Below are positions 7,563-16,329 of a stretch of 64,000 bases of DNA, one piece after another. Each line of letters starts with the position of its first letter. Positions within the stretch are counted from its first letter, which is position 1. The notes under the pieces were generated by a model. It saw nothing but the letters and a program-made list of their open reading frames with translations, had not been told where the DNA came from and searched no databases. The translations under genes were made by a program, and so were the position numbers. This stretch comes from Cryobacterium sp. PH31-L1 (GTDB taxonomy: Bacteria > Actinomycetota > Actinomycetes > Actinomycetales > Microbacteriaceae), in contig NZ_JASISM010000001.1 of assembly GCF_030063145.1 (NCBI RefSeq), positions 434,001 through 498,000 on the forward strand, written 5' to 3'.

Positions 7563-7982
7563 TCAGGAAGAGGACAATCCGGCCAGACGCAGAACAGTAG
7601 CCAGACCAGCTGGTGTCCCCGGCCAGTGCTTCGTGATGGAGTCGCTGCCCGCGCGCCTGGTCGCGAATCGGAGAGCGATCGCTACGACCAACGCGTCGTC
7701 GGCATATCCCAGCACCGGGATGAAATCCGGGATGAGGTCGATAGGCGAGATCAGGTAGATCAACAGCACGCCCAACCAGACCCGGACCCCGATCGGGACG
7801 GACCTGTCTAAAGCGAGACGCTTCAGCAGTCGCACGACGTCCGGAGCGAGACGAAGAAGATCTACCAGCGACGCACGGCCCGAGTGCTTGCGTTGCTCGA
7901 ACCACAGTACAAGGACAAGCACCAGCCAGAACAGGACCAGGCCGGATGCGACGCCGACTGCCACCTGCCACCACTCCGACAC
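7563..7982 (-). CDS. DUF1232 (YkvA-like) membrane protein
   Basis: A 139-residue protein with one N-terminal membrane segment (residues 6-28), a cytoplasmic helix (LLRLAPDVVRLLKRLA), and the DUF1232 core with the signature YLISPIDLIPDFIPVLGYADDALVVAIALR. DUF1232 proteins are small membrane proteins of unknown role found beside many resistance and stress genes. The ATG at MSEWW fits the membrane-segment start. It lies upstream of the ArsR remnant on the same strand. Confidence 0.8.
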   Translation of the reverse strand: MSEWWQVAVGVASGLVLFWLVLVLVLWFEQRKHSGRASLVDLLRLAPDVVRLLKRLALDRSVPIGVRVWLGVLLIYLISPIDLIPDFIPVLGYADDALVVAIALRFATRRAGSDSITKHWPGTPAGLATVLRLAGLSSS

Positions 7983-8267
7983 GACTACGAATCCTCAGGG
8001 ACTGCGCCGGCGTTCGGATTGGTGGAAGTCCTCATGACACGATTCTCTCAGAGGATGACCCAAACAGCTGGGGTGGGTCCCGGATAGGGTGGCGCCAACG
8101 ACGGTTGATGATTGGCCTGTGCGGCTCGGAGGGTCCGCTCAGATTCGGCGCGACACTGAGAACTCGAACAGTTGGCGAAGCTCGGCCCGAAATTTGAACC
8201 TCGTCGTGGTTCAGCCGTACTGCTTAGTCGGCTGCGACGAGGTCGACCTCTTGAACCGGTGACCTGA

Positions 8268-8526
8268 TTAGTCGACGTGTTCTGTCGCCACGGGTGCGGC
8301 GATGATGATGGCCGCGCCGATCAGGCAGACGGTCGAGCCGATGAAGTCCCACACGGTGGGTTTGAACCCATCGACGAAAACTCCCCAGGCAAGGGATCCA
8401 GCCACGAAAATGCCGCCGTAGGCGGCCAGGACGCGGCCGAAGTTTGCATCAGGCTGAAAGGCGGCGACAAATCCGTAGGCGGCCAGCGCGAGTACCCCGA
8501 GGCCCGCGAACCGCCACGGTTGATCA
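8268..8526 (-). pseudogene. YnfA (UPF0060) membrane protein, C-terminal half
   Basis: The frame from [17 protein letters not shown] through [25 protein letters not shown] to [20 protein letters not shown] matches the C-terminal two-thirds of YnfA/UPF0060, a four-helix membrane protein of the small-multidrug-resistance superfamily. The first helix (normally ending in an E-x-x-G-x-W-L motif) is missing; upstream the frame becomes unrelated low-quality sequence, and a hydrophobic stretch of another gene continues in a different frame. Confidence 0.6.
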
Positions 8527-8760
8527 ACGCCGTCGCAGCGCCGAGCACGAACCAAATTACCAGAAGCCCAATCCAGGTTGTCACTGTCGCCGGGGCGAGA
8601 AGTGCTCCGGCCAGCGCAACGAGCCCGACGGGCAGAACGGTGCAGCCGATGAGCATGATGCGTCGGCTGTGCCGAATGAGAAGGCGACGGCCACGCCAAC
8701 CAGAACGATGAAACCGCCCCCGGCGAGCAGCCCAATCAGGAGCCCGGAGGGGCCGCTTGA
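8527..8760 (-). pseudogene. Frameshifted membrane-protein fragment joined to the YnfA remnant
   Basis: Two hydrophobic stretches in different frames follow one another: [19 protein letters not shown], then [20 protein letters not shown] and [20 protein letters not shown]. Both have host-like codon bias, which suggests a small membrane protein broken by a frameshift and truncated at the YnfA junction near base 8526. I cannot name the family. Confidence 0.4.
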
Positions 8761-8955
8761 TTCTGAGCCTGGGTCGCTATCGTTCCGTTACTGGCCGACG
8801 AACCGATCGGTGTCGACCGGCTCGCCGCGCTGACCGCCCGAGCGCCGCAACCGGTCTGAGCCGCCGGGCATCCGCTTGGTGCGCTGCCGTGCTCTGCGCT
8901 GCCATTCCTGCACGGGCGAGCAGCATTCGAGCGCGCGCGGCCGGAGCGGTCGGGG

Positions 8956-9225
8956 TCAGGCGGCCATTCCGGGGTGCACCTTTACGAAGGTAATGTTCTT
9001 CGTGGGGTGCACCGTCTTCGCGGGTGCCCGGGAGAAGCCCTTCGCACCCTCGAGGCGGTTCTGGCCGCGAAACTCGGCCAGCGCATCGTCGAAGATAGCG
9101 TTCAGCTGGGTTCCGGTGAACTCTTCCGCAGCCCCCTCGGTGAAGGCGATGCTTATGAGTGAGTTGTCGGGAAAGTGCCGGTTCATGCGGATAAAGCCAT
9201 CGGCATCCTGCTGCAGGGTGATCAT
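8956..9225 (-). CDS. Small conserved hypothetical protein
   Basis: An 89-residue soluble protein beginning MITLQQDADGFIRMNRHFPDNSLISIAF; the middle reads LNAIFDDALAEFRGQNRLEGAKGFSRAPAK and the end KNITFVKVHPGMAA. No membrane segment or signal peptide is seen and I recognise no domain. Divergent from the MFS exporter gene with a 48-bp gap, so both promoters share this short interval. Confidence 0.55.
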   Translation of the reverse strand: MITLQQDADGFIRMNRHFPDNSLISIAFTEGAAEEFTGTQLNAIFDDALAEFRGQNRLEGAKGFSRAPAKTVHPTKNITFVKVHPGMAA

Positions 9226-9273
9226 TGGTCTAGTTTGGCGTATATCTTCCGGCCGGTGGAGTTAACTCGGATC

Positions 9274-10656
9274 ATGACAAGTTCTTCGGCCGGCACTCAA
9301 CGGCTCGTTCTCGTGGTCGCGGTGCTCGCCTCGTTCATCGCCTTCCTCGACGGCACCGTCATCAATGTGGCCCTTCCGGCGATCACGCGTGAGCTCGGCG
9401 GCGGCATTGCCACCCAGCAGTGGGTGGTCGATGCCTACCTCATCACCCTGGGCGGCATCATCCTGCTCGCCGGTTCGCTCTCCGACGCCTTCGGGCGTAG
9501 GCGGGTGCTCTTCTGGGGTCTCGTGGGGTTCGCCGCGGCATCCGTCCTCTGCGCCCTGGCTCCGAGCGCCCCCTTTCTGATCGGCGCGCGCGGGTTGCAG
9601 GGGGTGGCCGGTGCCCTGCTGGTGCCGAGCTCCCTGGCGCTCATCTTCAGCACGTTTTCCGGCGCTGGCCAGGCTCGCGCGATCGGCACCTGGACCGCAT
9701 GGACCAGCACCGCCTTCATCGCCGGCCCGCTCATCGGCGGTCTGCTGGTTGACCTGTCGTCCTGGCGGCTGGTGTTCGCCATCAACATCGTGCCCATCGC
9801 GGCGACCCTGATTCTGCTGGCGCGCCTGCCCCGCGACCCTGCAGCGGATGCCGGCACCCGCGTCGACATTGTCGGCGCGGTACTCGGCGTGCTCGGCCTG
9901 GCCCTGGCCGTCTTCGCACTCATCGAACAGGGCAACTTCGGGTGGGGCAGCCCGGTTATCCTGATTCCACTCGGGGTGGGCCTCGTGTGCTTTGCAGCGT
10001 TCATCGGGCACGAGCGCCGTACCCGGCAACCGATGATGCCGCTCAGCCTGTTCCAGGTGCGCAACTTCTGGGTGGGCAACGTGGCCACCACCTTCATCTA
10101 CGCGGCTCTGTCGCTCGGCTCGTTCATTCTCGCGGTGTTCCTGCAGCAGGTCGGCGGGTATTCAGCGACACTGGCCGGCCTGGCGTTGCTGCCGGTCAGT
10201 ATCCTGAGCATTGCGCTGTCGGGTCTTGTCGGGCGGCTCGCCGGGCGGTTTGGGCCTCGGCTGTTCATGTGCGTCGGCCCGATCACCGCCGGAATCGGCT
10301 TCTTCACCATGCTGCGGGTCGATCAGAGCGTCACTTACTTCAGCAGCGTGCTGCCCGGCGTGGTGATCTTCGGCCTGGGCCTGACCATCACCGTGGCCCC
10401 GCTGACCTCCGCCATCCTCGGCGCCATCGAGCCCAGCCGGGCCGGCATCGCCTCGGCCGTCAACAACGCCGTGTCACGGGTGGCGGGACTCGTCGCGATC
10501 GCAGCGGCGAGCATCATCGTGGGGCCGGTTCTCGACGTCGAGGGGTTCCACCGCGCCGCGATTGCCACCGGAATTCTGCTGGTCGGTGGCGGAATCGTCT
10601 CGGGCCTGGGCATCCAGAACCCAATGTCGGTGGCCACGGATAAACTGCAGGCATGA
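9274..10656 (+). CDS. MFS drug exporter, DHA2 (EmrB/QacA) family
   Basis: A 460-residue integral membrane protein. Helix 1 carries the DHA2 signature (ASFIAFLDGTVINVALPAI), followed by TQQWVVDAYLITLGGIILLAGSLSDAFGRRR (motif A region) and ARGLQGVAGALLVPSSLALI (motif C region). The length and hydrophobicity fit 14 membrane helices. Proteins of this family export drugs or metabolites with proton antiport. The start was placed at MTSSSAG because the longer frame upstream lies within the divergent promoter. Its stop overlaps the start of the following oxidoreductase (ATGA), so the two are co-translated. Confidence 0.85.
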   Translation: MTSSSAGTQRLVLVVAVLASFIAFLDGTVINVALPAITRELGGGIATQQWVVDAYLITLGGIILLAGSLSDAFGRRRVLFWGLVGFAAASVLCALAPSAPFLIGARGLQGVAGALLVPSSLALIFSTFSGAGQARAIGTWTAWTSTAFIAGPLIGGLLVDLSSWRLVFAINIVPIAATLILLARLPRDPAADAGTRVDIVGAVLGVLGLALAVFALIEQGNFGWGSPVILIPLGVGLVCFAAFIGHERRTRQPMMPLSLFQVRNFWVGNVATTFIYAALSLGSFILAVFLQQVGGYSATLAGLALLPVSILSIALSGLVGRLAGRFGPRLFMCVGPITAGIGFFTMLRVDQSVTYFSSVLPGVVIFGLGLTITVAPLTSAILGAIEPSRAGIASAVNNAVSRVAGLVAIAAASIIVGPVLDVEGFHRAAIATGILLVGGGIVSGLGIQNPMSVATDKLQA

Positions 10657-11639
10657 CGGCTCTCATTCGCTGGGGAATCCTGGCCACCGGCGGCATCGCC
10701 CACCTGTTCACCAACGACCTCGTGCAGAACGGCCACACGGTGCAGGCGGTCGGATCGCGCAGCCAGGCGTCGGCCGATGCTTTTGCTGCCGAATTCTCTA
10801 TCCCCACCGCGCACGCCAGCTACGCCGATCTCGTGAACGACCCCGAGGTCGACGCCATCTACGTGTCGACCCCGCACCCCTTTCATGCCGAGCACGCCGC
10901 GCTCGCGCTGAACGCCGGCAAACACGTGCTCATCGAGAAGCCCTTTGCGCTCAACGCTCGTGAAGCCCGGCAGATCGTCGACCTTGCCGCGAGCCGCGGA
11001 TTGTTGGTCATGGAAGCCATGTGGACGCGGTTTCTGCCGCACATGGCTCGTATCCGCGAGGTTCTCGCCGCCGGAACGCTCGGTGATGTGCGCAGCCTGC
11101 TCGCCGACCATACCCAAGATCTACCCGACGACCCCGCGCACCGACTGAACTCGCTCGCCCTCGGCGGCGGGGCCCTGCTCGACCTCGGCGTCTACCCGGT
11201 GAACTTCGCGCAGGCCGTGTTCGGGGTGCCCGACACGATTCTGGCCAGCGCCTCGTTCAAAGCCACCGGAGCGGATGCCCAGGTCGCCACCATCTTTCGC
11301 TACGCCGGCGGCCAGATCGCCACGACGTTCTCGGCCAGCGACACCCTGGGCCCCACCACGGCCTCCATCATTGGCACGAGTGGGCGCATCGATATCGACT
11401 CCGTTTGGTATGCACCGACCGGGTTTCGCGTGCTCGACAATCTTGGCGCTGTGCTCGAGACCTTTGTGCCGGCCGAGTTCGCTGGCCGCGGCATGCACTT
11501 CGAAGCGGTCGAGGTCGAGGCTCTAATTCGGGCCGGCAGAATTTCGAGCGATATCATGCCGGCCGAAGAATCCGTTGCGATCACGGAGACCCTCGATGCC
11601 GTGCGCGCCCAGATCGGCTTGCTCTACCCGGGCGAATAG
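10653..11639 (+). CDS. Gfo/Idh/MocA-family oxidoreductase
   Basis: A 328-residue NAD(P)-dependent sugar/polyol-type dehydrogenase. The N-terminal Rossmann fold has IRWGILATGGIAHLF (dinucleotide loop), and the family motif EKPF (Lys96) follows VSTPHPFHAEHAALALNAGKHVLI. The C-terminal alpha/beta domain carries LGGGALLDLGVYPVNFAQAVFG, with the conserved Asp and Tyr; the usual catalytic His is not obvious in this branch. Substrate unknown. It overlaps the MFS gene by 4 bp, suggesting that the pair handles the same compound. Confidence 0.85.
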   Translation: MTALIRWGILATGGIAHLFTNDLVQNGHTVQAVGSRSQASADAFAAEFSIPTAHASYADLVNDPEVDAIYVSTPHPFHAEHAALALNAGKHVLIEKPFALNAREARQIVDLAASRGLLVMEAMWTRFLPHMARIREVLAAGTLGDVRSLLADHTQDLPDDPAHRLNSLALGGGALLDLGVYPVNFAQAVFGVPDTILASASFKATGADAQVATIFRYAGGQIATTFSASDTLGPTTASIIGTSGRIDIDSVWYAPTGFRVLDNLGAVLETFVPAEFAGRGMHFEAVEVEALIRAGRISSDIMPAEESVAITETLDAVRAQIGLLYPGE

Positions 11640-11682
11640 CCTGCCCAGGCCAGTCGGATACCATACGGAGGTGGACGAACCA

Positions 11683-13152
11683 GTGCAGACACCCGGACCC
11701 GCCACGGCTGATGGGTCCCCGCGCGGCGGGATCGCGGCCGTCTTCTCCCGGCACCGCCGGGCGTGGCTGATCGCCGCCGGCGCCCTGGTGTTCGTGCTGC
11801 TGGGCAGCGGAGCCGTGTTCGCTGGAACGCAAACCGGCGGGAGCGAGCCGGCTGCGGCATCCGCTGTTTCGTCATCGCAGGCGGCCACGCCGAGCCCGAC
11901 GCCCACGGTGGATCCGGCCCGGCCGGTGCCCGCCGAGGCAACGACGGCCAGCCGGCTGCGCACCTGCTCGGTCGCCGGGCTCGCCGCCGACACCCGTCTC
12001 GCCGATTTTCAGGCACAGGTCGTCAACGCCACCACCGGCGAAGTTCTGTTCGACCGCGGCGGAACGACGTCCTCGCGCACGGCTAGCGTCATGAAGGTGC
12101 TCACCTCGGCCGCCGCGCTCAACGTGCTGGGCAGCGACTACCGTGCCACCACCCGCGTCGTGAAAGGCGCCGAACCCGGCCAGATCGTGCTCGTCGGCGG
12201 CGGAGACCTCACCCTGTCCCGCCTGCCCACCGGCCAGGAGCCGTTCTATACCGGGGCAGCCCACCTCGACGACCTCGCCACCCAGACCATGGTCGCCTGG
12301 GCCGCCGACCCGGCCAACCCGCCGATCACCTCCCTTGTGCTCGACTCCTCGTACTTCTCCGGCCCCGACTGGGATGACGGCTGGGCCCGCACCGAACTCG
12401 CCCTCGGCTACATGCCCGAAATCACCGCCCTCATGGTGGACGGCGACCGCAACGAACCCACCCGCAGCACCTCAGCACGCAGCGAGGATCCGATTGCCCG
12501 CGCCGGAGCGGCCTTCGCTGACGCGCTCGGCGGCGGTCTCACCATCAGCCAGGCCACGGCTCCCGCCGGCGCCGCCCAGCTCGGCGCAGTGCAGTCCGCA
12601 CCGGTGTCGACGCTCATTCAGCAGGCCCTGATCGTGAGCGACAACACCATTGCCGAGATGCTCGCCCGCCTTGTGGCCATCAAAAGCGGGGCGGGCAACT
12701 CCTTTGCCGCGCTTCAGCAGGGCATCGTCGGCGGGCTTGCCGCCTACGGGATCGACACGACCGGCATGATCATCAAGGACGGCTCCGGCCTCAGCCCGAA
12801 CAATGCCGTGTCGCCGGCTTACCTGACCGCCCTGTTTGTGAAGGTCAACGCTCGTGAGGGCGACCTCGGCGTGCTGTTCGACGGCCTGCCGGTCGCGGGC
12901 GGTCCGCGCGGATCCCTCTCCTACAGCGACCGTTTCGCCGGTGCCAATTCCGCTGCCGACGGCGCCGTCTTTGCCAAGACGGGCTGGATCGACACCGGTT
13001 ACACGCTCGCCGGCGTCATCCACGCCGCCGACGGTACCCCGCTTACCTTCGCTATTTACGCCATTGGCAACGTGAGTTCGAATGCGAAAATCGCCATCGA
13101 CACCCTGGCCACCGGCTTCTTCAACTGCGGCGACAATTTGTCCAACAACTGA
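11683..13152 (+). CDS. dacB: D-alanyl-D-alanine carboxypeptidase/endopeptidase (PBP4 family)
   Basis: A class C penicillin-binding protein (peptidase S13) that trims peptidoglycan cross-links outside the membrane. All three active-site motifs are present: SVMK (SxxK) after SSRTA, SDN (SxN) in LIVSDNTIAEMLAR, and KTG in VFAKTGWIDTGYTLAG. An N-terminal membrane anchor (WLIAAGALVFVLLGSGAVFAG) and a Pro/Ala/Ser-rich linker precede the catalytic domain. The GTG at 11683 was chosen because GGAGG stands at a suitable distance; a GTG 12 bp upstream sits directly on that site. It begins 43 bp after the oxidoreductase. The same gene often lies near tilS/hpt in actinobacteria; here nicotinamidase follows. 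Confidence 0.85.
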   Translation: MQTPGPATADGSPRGGIAAVFSRHRRAWLIAAGALVFVLLGSGAVFAGTQTGGSEPAAASAVSSSQAATPSPTPTVDPARPVPAEATTASRLRTCSVAGLAADTRLADFQAQVVNATTGEVLFDRGGTTSSRTASVMKVLTSAAALNVLGSDYRATTRVVKGAEPGQIVLVGGGDLTLSRLPTGQEPFYTGAAHLDDLATQTMVAWAADPANPPITSLVLDSSYFSGPDWDDGWARTELALGYMPEITALMVDGDRNEPTRSTSARSEDPIARAGAAFADALGGGLTISQATAPAGAAQLGAVQSAPVSTLIQQALIVSDNTIAEMLARLVAIKSGAGNSFAALQQGIVGGLAAYGIDTTGMIIKDGSGLSPNNAVSPAYLTALFVKVNAREGDLGVLFDGLPVAGGPRGSLSYSDRFAGANSAADGAVFAKTGWIDTGYTLAGVIHAADGTPLTFAIYAIGNVSSNAKIAIDTLATGFFNCGDNLSNN

Positions 13153-13169
13153 CCATCGGAGGCGACATC

Positions 13170-13760
13170 GTGACCCGTGCACTGTTCATCATTGACGTTC
13201 AGAATGATTTCACCGAGGGCGGTGCGCTCGGGGTTGACGGGGGCGCGGCGGTCGCGGCGGGCGTGAGCGCGCTGTTGGCTGCTCATGGTGGCGCCTATAA
13301 ATACGTCTTCGCGTCGCGCGACTGGCACGACATCGGCAACGACAACGGCGGTCACTTCGCTCGCGATGCTGCTCCCGACTACGTGACGACCTGGCCGGTG
13401 CACTGTGTGGCCGGCACCGCGGGCGCCGAGTATCACAAAGCTCTCACAACGGATGCCGTGACCTTTCACATTCGCAAGGGCCAGGGCAAGCCCGCGTACT
13501 CCATCTTTGAGGGCACCACCGAGGCCGGGCTGACCGTGGGAGCACTGCTGAGCGAGCACGGAGTCACCGAGGTCGACATCGTCGGCCTCGCCACCGACTA
13601 CTGCGTACGGGCCTCCACCCTCGACGCGCTTGAACATGGCCAGCGCGTGCGCGTGCTGACCGATCTCGTGGCCGGGGTCGCCGCCGAATCCACCCAGGCA
13701 GCCCTCGCCGAGATGGCGCACGCCGGCGCGGTATTCGCTGCGAGTGACGCCGTCGCGTGA
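13170..13760 (+). CDS. pncA: Nicotinamidase (pyrazinamidase), isochorismatase fold
   Basis: Hydrolyses nicotinamide to nicotinate in NAD salvage. The 196-residue protein has the complete catalytic triad: Asp9 in FIIDVQNDF, Lys103 in HIRKGQGK, and Cys145 in LATDYCVRA. The metal-site residues lie in SRDWHDIG (Asp51, His53) and downstream. The GTG start has GGAGG 7-11 bp upstream. It follows dacB by 17 bp and overlaps the next hydrolase gene by 4 bp (GTGA), so the three probably form one operon. Confidence 0.9.
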   Translation: MTRALFIIDVQNDFTEGGALGVDGGAAVAAGVSALLAAHGGAYKYVFASRDWHDIGNDNGGHFARDAAPDYVTTWPVHCVAGTAGAEYHKALTTDAVTFHIRKGQGKPAYSIFEGTTEAGLTVGALLSEHGVTEVDIVGLATDYCVRASTLDALEHGQRVRVLTDLVAGVAAESTQAALAEMAHAGAVFAASDAVA

Positions 13761-14488
13761 CAGAGTTCGCGAGGCGGCTCGACGGTGTGCGCATCGCCTT
13801 CGACGCCACGCCGGGACAGCGGCCGGTGCTCCTCGTGCACGGATTCGCCTCGGCGGCCGCGGTCACCTGGGGTGGTTCCGGCTGGGTGCGTGCGCTCGGC
13901 GAGGCGGGGCGCGGGGCGATCACGCCCGACCTGCGCGGCCACGGCCGCAGCGATAAGCCGCATCGCCCCGCTGATTACGCGCCCCGGCAGCTCGCCGCCG
14001 ACCTCGTGGCCGTGCTCGACACCCTCGACCTCGAGCGGGTCGACGTGATCGGGTACTCGATGGGGTCGCGGGTGGTGGCCGCCCTGGCCCAGCTGGCGCC
14101 GGAGCGCGTGCGGCGCCTCGTGCTCGGCGGGGCGGGGCCGCTTGAACTGTTCGAGACCTGGGATCAGGGTGAGGTCAACCGGTTCGTGGTGTCTGCTGAG
14201 TTGCCCGCCGATCCGACCATCGCCGCGGTTCTCGGCCCGGCAATCGCCGCTGGCGCCGACCGCGAGGCGCTGTTGGCGTGCGTGCAGGGGGTCGCGGGTT
14301 TCACGCTCGACGTGCCCGCCGGCATCCCGCAGCTGTTTGTGGCCGGCGGTGCCGACCAGATTCCCGCTGGGGTAGCCGCCCTCGCCGCCGATCGCGGCGC
14401 TCAGTACCTCGAGCTGCCTGGCCGCACCCATGTCAACGCGCTGACGTCGCGTGAGTTCAAGCAGGCGGCGCTGGAGTTTCTGGCCTGA
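13757..14488 (+). CDS. Alpha/beta-fold hydrolase
   Basis: A 243-residue cytosolic hydrolase. The oxyanion-hole motif LLVHGFAS, the nucleophile elbow GYSMGS, the acid near FVAGGADQIP and the His in GRTHVNAL form the expected Ser-Asp-His set. DLRGHGRSDKP is typical of esterase/lactonase/C-C-hydrolase relatives. The substrate is unknown. It starts on a GTG that overlaps the pncA stop, suggesting translational coupling. Confidence 0.8.
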   Translation: MTEFARRLDGVRIAFDATPGQRPVLLVHGFASAAAVTWGGSGWVRALGEAGRGAITPDLRGHGRSDKPHRPADYAPRQLAADLVAVLDTLDLERVDVIGYSMGSRVVAALAQLAPERVRRLVLGGAGPLELFETWDQGEVNRFVVSAELPADPTIAAVLGPAIAAGADREALLACVQGVAGFTLDVPAGIPQLFVAGGADQIPAGVAALAADRGAQYLELPGRTHVNALTSREFKQAALEFLA

Positions 14489-14618
14489 CCATCGGGCTCG
14501 TGCACGATGTGCGCGGGATGGCGAGTGGGCAGCGCTCTCGTGCAAGTGGATGTCGGTGCTCGCGCATACGGTGGAGCCACGGCGGGACTCAAGACGCCGC
14601 ACTCAACGCGGAGGACTC

Positions 14619-16061
14619 ATGACAACAAACGACACCCTGGCCACCCCGACATTCGACACCTTCGACGGGCTGCTCGCCGCCATCACTCCCACAACGGGCG
14701 AGACGCGCGAGATCCTCGACCCTGCGACCGGCTCGGTGGTCGGCCTCGCCCCGGTGCACACCGTCGACGACCTCGAAGCAGCCATCGCGGCGGCAACGCT
14801 GGCCCAGCCGGCGTGGGCCGCCCTCGGGCACGCCGAGCGCAGCGCCATCATGATAAGCGCCGCCGACGCGATCGACGCAGCAGCGGAGGCCCTCGCCCAG
14901 CTGCTGTCCCGCGAACAGGGAAAACCGCTGAACGGTCCCAACGCGCGGTTCGAGGTGGGCGGGGCATCCGCTTGGCTGCGCACAGCCGCCGCGACGCCGC
15001 TGGAGTCTGAGGTGCTCATCGACGACGGCACCACGCACGCCGCGATCACCTACCGCCCGATCGGCGTCGTCGGCGCGATCGGCCCGTGGAACTGGCCGAT
15101 GATGATTACAATCTGGCAGATCGCGCCCGCGCTGCGCATGGGTAACGCCGTCGTGGTTAAGCCCTCCGAGTACACGCCACTCAGCGTGCTCGCTCTCGTC
15201 GCAGTGCTCAACCAGGTGCTGCCCGAAGGACTCGTCACCGTCGTCTCAGGCGGCCGCGCGATCGGTGCCGGCCTCGCCGTGCACCCCGGCATCGGCAAGG
15301 TGATGTTCACCGGATCGACCGCAACCGGCAAGGCCATCATCAAGGGTTCGGCCGACACGGTTAAGCGCCTCACCCTCGAGCTCGGCGGCAACGACGCCGG
15401 CATCGTACTTCCTGACGCCGACCCGGAAACCATCGCCGAAGGATTGTTCTGGGGCGCGTTCATCAACACCGGCCAGACCTGCGCAGCGCTCAAGCGCCTC
15501 TACGTGCACGACGACATCTACGACGCGGTCTGCGACGCGCTCACAGCGGTCGCAGCCAAAATGCCGATGGGCGTCGGAATCGACGAGAACAATGTGCTCG
15601 GCCCGCTGCAGAACAAGGCCCAGTTCGATATCGTCGCCGGCCTCGTGCAGTCAGCGAAGGACTCCGGCGCACGCGTGCTCATCGGCGGCGACCCCGATCT
15701 GACGGCGCCCGGATTCTTCTACCCGACCACGCTCATCGCCGACATCGACGACGACAACCCGCTCGTGCGTGAGGAGCAGTTCGGACCGGCGCTTCCGATC
15801 ATCCGCTATACCGACCTGGATGATGTCATTGCTCGCGCCAACAGCGTTGACGTCGGGCTGGGCGGTTCGGTCTGGTCGAGCGACCTCGTCGCAGCGCGCG
15901 CCGTCGCCGCTCGTCTGGAAACCGGCACGGTCTGGATCAACGCGCACGGCGCGGTGCACCCGATGATTCCGTTCGGTGGGGCCAAGCAGTCCGGCTATGG
16001 GCTCGAGTTCGGTGTTGAGGGTCTCAAGGCGCTCGGTGTGCCGCAGGTCATCAACGGCTAG
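14619..16061 (+). CDS. NAD(P)-dependent aldehyde dehydrogenase
   Basis: A 480-residue aldehyde dehydrogenase. The cofactor-binding PWNWPMM, the FTGSTATGK loop, the general base Glu in LELGGND and the catalytic Cys in NTGQTCAALKR are all present, followed by EEQFGPALPI and the C-terminal PFGGAKQSGYG. The substrate cannot be assigned; it is not the pathway enzyme of the nearby homoprotocatechuate cluster. The start with GCGGAGGACTC ahead was preferred over a start 168 bp upstream, which would run into the hydrolase gene. A strong terminator follows. Confidence 0.85.
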   Translation: MTTNDTLATPTFDTFDGLLAAITPTTGETREILDPATGSVVGLAPVHTVDDLEAAIAAATLAQPAWAALGHAERSAIMISAADAIDAAAEALAQLLSREQGKPLNGPNARFEVGGASAWLRTAAATPLESEVLIDDGTTHAAITYRPIGVVGAIGPWNWPMMITIWQIAPALRMGNAVVVKPSEYTPLSVLALVAVLNQVLPEGLVTVVSGGRAIGAGLAVHPGIGKVMFTGSTATGKAIIKGSADTVKRLTLELGGNDAGIVLPDADPETIAEGLFWGAFINTGQTCAALKRLYVHDDIYDAVCDALTAVAAKMPMGVGIDENNVLGPLQNKAQFDIVAGLVQSAKDSGARVLIGGDPDLTAPGFFYPTTLIADIDDDNPLVREEQFGPALPIIRYTDLDDVIARANSVDVGLGGSVWSSDLVAARAVAARLETGTVWINAHGAVHPMIPFGGAKQSGYGLEFGVEGLKALGVPQVING

Positions 16062-16076
16062 CCATCCGCTCAAGAA

Positions 16077-16107
16077 ACAGGGCCCTCGCCACCGGCTGGG
16101 GCCCTGT
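16077..16107 (+). terminator. Terminator after the aldehyde dehydrogenase gene
   Basis: ACAGGGCCC pairs with GGGCCCTGT over a 13-nt loop, followed by TCTGTG. It starts 16 bp after the stop codon. Confidence 0.65.
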
Positions 16108-16131
16108 TCTGTGCCGGTGCGCCGGCTGGCG

Positions 16132-16228
16132 GTGGCTGATTCAGGAATGGTGAATGGATGCCGGCGCCAGCCCCGCCCAAACTCGCGGTGGACCGCCGGG
16201 GGTGGCGGGCATTTCCTGAATTAGCCCC
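16132..16228. repeat. Intergenic inverted-repeat element, copy A
   Basis: About 97 bp bounded by GGCTGATTCAGGAA on the left and TTTCCTGAATTAGCCCC on the right, which are inverted copies of each other. Two further elements of the same size and ends lie at 31010-31108 and 42529-42625. No coding capacity. The inside contains TGGATGCCGGCG, shared with copy B. Confidence 0.6.
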
Positions 16229-16276
16229 GCGGCCGAGCAGGCTCACCCGGCGCCGCCTGCGCCGGGCAACACAAAA

Positions 16277-16316
16277 TGACCGTGCCGCCCGGGTTGAAAC
16301 CCGGGCGGCACGGTCA
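16277..16316 (-). terminator. Terminator of the MHS transporter gene
   Basis: A perfect 19-bp inverted repeat (TGACCGTGCCGCCCGGGTT and its complement) with a minimal loop. Read on the minus strand it is followed by the T-rich ATTTTGTGTT, a classic intrinsic terminator 13 bp after the transporter stop codon. It may work in both directions. Confidence 0.8.
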
Positions 16317-16329
16317 GGATGAACGCGAG

